Assembly (NCBI GenBank): GCA_003242275.1
Contig: QGUX01000118.1
Location: 1-9,982, forward strand
DNA from: Pseudomonadota bacterium
GTDB lineage: Bacteria; Pseudomonadota; Gammaproteobacteria; Steroidobacterales; Steroidobacteraceae
Direction: 5' to 3'
Length of the DNA stretch: 9,982 nucleotides
A program made the translations under genes and the position numbers. Each line of letters opens with the position of its first letter. Position 1 is the stretch's first letter. Below are positions 7,322-9,982 of the stretch, one piece after another. The notes beneath the pieces are model-generated. The model was not told where the DNA came from, searched no databases, and was given only the letters and a program-made list of their open reading frames with translations.

Positions 7322-9289
7322 ATGACCATCACCACGCTGAACGAGCTGATGGCGGCCAACGCCGGCGCCGACCGCGGCATCACCTACCATGCCGGCGAGG
7401 GTTCCTCCCGCCGCGTCACCTACGGCGAGCTGCGCACGCGCGCGCTGGCCATGCTGCACCACCTGCAGCAGCTCGGCGCGCGCCCCGGCGACAAGCTGAT
7501 CCTGCTGCTGAACAACAACGAGCAGTTCATCGATGCCTTCTGGGGCGCGGTGCTCGGCGGCATCGTGCCCGTGCCGGTGGCCGTGGGCATCAGCGACGAG
7601 CACCGCCACAAGGTGCTGCGCATCGCGCGCAAGCTGCGCACGCCCTTCATCTTCACCGACCGCAAGACACTGGAGCGCATCGGGCAGTTCGCCGCCGGCG
7701 TCGGCGGCGAGGAAGCGACGGTATTCCAGGCACTCAGGCCACGCGCCCTGCTGGCCGAGGACGTGAACCTCTCCGGCCCTGCCGGGACCGAACACGCCAG
7801 CCGCCCGGAGGACATCGCCTTCATCCAGTTCTCCTCGGGCTCCACCAGCGATCCCAAGGGCGTGGTGCTCACGCATGCCAACCTGATCGCCCATGGCAAG
7901 GCGGTCACGCAGGTGGCCGGCTTCAACGACCGCGACGTGAGCCTGTCCTGGATGCCGCTCACCCACGACATGGGCCTGATCGGCTTCCACCTGGTGATGT
8001 TCCACAACCGCGTCGAGATGCACCTGATGCCCACGGAGCTGTTCGTGCGGCGTCCGCTGCTGTGGCTCACGCTGGCCTCCGACGTGCGCGCCACCATCCT
8101 GTGTTCGCCGAACTTCGGCTACCGGCACTACCTGAAGGTGCTGGGCGAGCGCTCGCCGGGCAACCTCGATCTCTCCTCCGTGCGGCTGATCTTCAATGGC
8201 GCCGAACCGATCTCGCTGGAGCTGTGCGAGGAGTTCATGGCGCGGCTGGAGGGACTGGGACTTGCGCGCCAGGCCATGTACCCGGTGTACGGCCTTGCCG
8301 AGGCCTCGCTGGCGGTGAGCTTTCCGCCGCCGGGCCGGGAGTGGCGCGCGATGTGGCTCGACCGCCACCGCCTGGGCGTGGGCGAGGCGGCGCAGCGGCT
8401 CACGCCGCCGGGACGCGACGCCGTGGCCTTCCTGTCGGTGGGCACGGCGATCCCGGGCTGCCAGGTCCGCATCGCCGGCAACGACGACGCCCCGCTGCCC
8501 GAGGGCGTGGTGGGCCACATCCAGATCCGCGGCGACAATGTCACCGTCGGCTACTTCGAGGAGCCGGAACTCAACGCCGCCACCTTCACCGCCGATGGCT
8601 GGCTGCGCACCGGCGACCTCGGCCTCATCGAGGGCGGCGAGCTGTTCATCACCGGCCGCGCGAAGGAGATCATCTTCGTCAACGGCCAGAACTACTACCC
8701 GCACGATCTGGAGAACATCGTCATCCGTGCGGCGGACCTGGAGCTCGGCAAGGTGGTGGTGGCCGGCGTGCGCCCGCCCGGCGCCGAAACCGACCAGCTC
8801 ACGGTGTTCGTGCTCCATCGCGGCGAGGCGCGCGAGTTCGCGCCCATCGCCGCCGCGGTGTCGAGGGCCATCAACGAACAGGCCGGGCTCGAGGTGGCGC
8901 AGGTGGTGCCGGTCAAGCGCATTCCCAAGACCACCAGCGGCAAGATCCAGCGCCACCTGCTCGAGCAGCAGCTCGTTGACGGCGAGTTCGCGGCCGAGCT
9001 CGCCGAGGTGGCACGGCACACGGGCGGCCTGATGCCCGGAGAAAGCACCTCCAGCGACTCCATCGAGGCGCGGCTGCTCAACATCTGCAACACCGTGCTG
9101 GCGCCCCGCAAGGTCGGTGCGGACGACAACCTGTTCGAGATCGGCGCCAGCTCACTGAAGCTGATCGAGATCCACGAGCAGGTGGACCGCGACTACCCGG
9201 GCCTGGTGGACCTGACCGAGCTGTTCGACCATCCCACGCCGGCGATGCTCGCCGCGCACCTCTCCGAGCGGCTGGGCAAAGGCGGCTGA
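7322..9289 (+). CDS. Fatty-acyl-AMP ligase-like adenylating enzyme with C-terminal acyl carrier domain
   Basis: A 655-residue two-domain protein of the ANL adenylate-forming superfamily. The adenylation domain (about 1-560) shows a P-loop SSGSTSDPKG (171-180), PLTHDMGLIG (212-221), NGAEPIS (292-298), YGLAEASL (323-330), RTGDLG (429-434, D432 for ATP ribose), GRAKEIIFVNGQNYYPHDLE (445-464) and the A10 motif KTTSGK with catalytic K541. NGAEPIS, the YYPHDLE form and FLSVGTAIPG resemble FAALs, which make acyl-AMP and pass it to a carrier thiol, more than acyl-CoA ligases. A linker is followed by a carrier domain (about 578-650) whose IGASSLKLIEI puts S611 as the phosphopantetheine site. The protein can thus in principle activate and carry its own acyl chain. 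It follows the P450 stop by seven bases; an AGG (7309-7311) overlapping that gene's end is the only plausible ribosome site. No condensation, ketosynthase or thioesterase domain is attached. The chain length is unknown. Confidence 0.92.
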   Translation: MTITTLNELMAANAGADRGITYHAGEGSSRRVTYGELRTRALAMLHHLQQLGARPGDKLILLLNNNEQFIDAFWGAVLGGIVPVPVAVGISDEHRHKVLRIARKLRTPFIFTDRKTLERIGQFAAGVGGEEATVFQALRPRALLAEDVNLSGPAGTEHASRPEDIAFIQFSSGSTSDPKGVVLTHANLIAHGKAVTQVAGFNDRDVSLSWMPLTHDMGLIGFHLVMFHNRVEMHLMPTELFVRRPLLWLTLASDVRATILCSPNFGYRHYLKVLGERSPGNLDLSSVRLIFNGAEPISLELCEEFMARLEGLGLARQAMYPVYGLAEASLAVSFPPPGREWRAMWLDRHRLGVGEAAQRLTPPGRDAVAFLSVGTAIPGCQVRIAGNDDAPLPEGVVGHIQIRGDNVTVGYFEEPELNAATFTADGWLRTGDLGLIEGGELFITGRAKEIIFVNGQNYYPHDLENIVIRAADLELGKVVVAGVRPPGAETDQLTVFVLHRGEAREFAPIAAAVSRAINEQAGLEVAQVVPVKRIPKTTSGKIQRHLLEQQLVDGEFAAELAEVARHTGGLMPGESTSSDSIEARLLNICNTVLAPRKVGADDNLFEIGASSLKLIEIHEQVDRDYPGLVDLTELFDHPTPAMLAAHLSERLGKGG

Positions 9290-9907
9290 TCAGGCGGGCC
9301 GCTGCTGCTTCCAGCGGCGGTGGCCCCAGGTCCACTCCTCCGGGTGGGCGAGCACGTCGCGCTCCACCAGGGCCGCGTAGCGGGCGGTGAATTCGCCGGG
9401 CGCGAGCCGCTCGTGGGCCTCCGCGAGCAGGTGGCAGCGCGCCTCGTAATGGCCCCGCTTCAGGCGCCGCATCGACACGTACACCGCCGCATAGCGCGTG
9501 GCGCGCGCCATCTGCTCGGGCCCGAGGTAGAAGGCCGTGTCGCGTCCGAGGAAGGTCAGCCAGTGCTGGTGCTCGCTGGTGCGCGGCGCCTGGTCGGCCA
9601 GCATCGCGATCACGCGCACTTCATGGCGCCGCTGCAGGAGGTCCGCCAGCAGCTGCTTGGCCGGGACGAGGTTCACGCCCCAGCGGCTGCGCAGCGCCAC
9701 CATGGCGCGATGGGCGGACGCGGACTTCAGCGGCTTGTAGGCGGCATCGAACGGGAATCCGAGGGAGCACGCCACCGCGTACATCCCCCAGTCCCAGTTC
9801 GACTGGTGCGCGCCCAGCAGCAGCACCGGCCGGCCGGCTGCGAGCCGGTCGCGCAGCAGCTCGAAGCCGCGCAGTTCCACCCGCCGCGGCAATGGCCCGG
9901 CGGCCAT
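9290..9907 (-). CDS. LpxL/HtrB-like lipid A acyltransferase family protein, 5'-incomplete
   Basis: The C-terminal two thirds of an LpxL/HtrB-type acyltransferase, which adds a secondary acyl chain to lipid A or a similar amphiphile at the inner membrane. Seen in the 205-residue open stretch: [17 protein letters not shown] with an HX4D catalytic pair (H34, D39; many members have HX4E), AYKPL (56-60), MLADQAP (102-108), [16 protein letters not shown] (119-134), and a C-terminal [12 protein letters not shown] (189-200) typical of the family. Full-length members are about 290-310 residues, so roughly 100 N-terminal residues are missing. The ATG at 9907 is unlikely to be the real start; family-like residues continue upstream in another frame. 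Its TGA directly abuts the TGA of the convergent acyl-AMP ligase. It could be housekeeping lipid A acylation or a dedicated acyltransferase for the neighbouring acyl-activating genes. Confidence 0.82.
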   Translation of the reverse strand: MAAGPLPRRVELRGFELLRDRLAAGRPVLLLGAHQSNWDWGMYAVACSLGFPFDAAYKPLKSASAHRAMVALRSRWGVNLVPAKQLLADLLQRRHEVRVIAMLADQAPRTSEHQHWLTFLGRDTAFYLGPEQMARATRYAAVYVSMRRLKRGHYEARCHLLAEAHERLAPGEFTARYAALVERDVLAHPEEWTWGHRRWKQQRPA

Positions 9908-9982
9908 TGGACACCCCGCACCAGGTCCGCCCCAGGCTCGTGCGAATGGCGGAGTTTTCCGGCGGCCACGCGCGCAACTGCC
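9895..9982 (-). other. Probable out-of-frame upstream part of the LpxL-like gene (frameshift or sequence error)
   Basis: Upstream of 9907 on the minus strand, the frame of the LpxL-like gene gives Gly/Pro/Arg-rich residues unlike the family. The neighbouring frame, open from 9969, reads [11 protein letters not shown] and then WPPGH, which resembles the FYRH---AD-VE---P segment expected just before the domain. One missing base around 9895-9905, for example in the CATTGCCG stretch read on the minus strand, would join WPPGH to LPRRVELRG in one frame. This is my reading by eye. A sequencing error near a contig end is more likely than a true pseudogene. Confidence 0.4.

Noticed and set aside
5788..9019. 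Two long minus-strand open frames (531 and 572 codons) opposite the P450 and the acyl-AMP ligase
   Set aside because: They lie wholly antisense to genes with complete catalytic motifs and have shadow-type composition (His/Gln/Val/Gly-rich, no motif).

Overview
The window is GC-rich bacterial DNA, densely coded, with almost no intergenic space. Codon use is strongly G/C-ending. The mix of NadC, a PAS/GGDEF/EAL protein with an EIL-type EAL motif, an ArnT-like glycosyltransferase and LpxL-like and DUF374-type acyltransferases points to a Gram-negative proteobacterium. I favour a high-GC gammaproteobacterium, but this is inference from gene content, not proof. Both window ends look like poor-quality contig ends: the first ~75 bases are biased towards G runs, and the last ~90 bases carry an apparent frameshift.

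Layout. (1) 3-668 (+) is the 3' part of nadC, for NAD biosynthesis. (2) 711-3395 (-) is a GAF-like/PAS/PAS/GGDEF/EAL cyclic-di-GMP enzyme, convergent with nadC. (3) 3475-5280 (-) is an ArnT/PMT-like polytopic glycosyltransferase. It overlaps by four bases the end of (4), 5277-6002 (-), a DUF374-type lysophospholipid acyltransferase. (5) 6001-7314 (+) is a soluble-type cytochrome P450 whose start codon overlaps that of gene 4 on the opposite strand. (6) 7322-9289 (+) is an acyl-AMP ligase (FAAL-like) with a fused C-terminal carrier domain, seven bases after the P450 stop. (7) 9290 onwards (-) is an LpxL/HtrB-like acyltransferase, truncated at the window end, whose stop codon abuts that of gene 6.

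The most interesting part is 3475-9982. Two acyltransferases, a lipid-linked-sugar type glycosyltransferase, a P450 and a self-contained acyl-activating/acyl-carrying protein lie side by side. A reasonable but unproven model is that the ligase adenylates a fatty acid and loads it onto its own carrier domain, the P450 oxidises the tethered or released chain, and an acyltransferase puts the modified chain onto a membrane lipid or glycolipid. No ketosynthase, thioesterase, condensation domain, redox partner or transporter is visible, so if this is a pathway it is either small or continues outside the window. I saw no tRNA, rRNA, CRISPR array, insertion sequence or attachment site.
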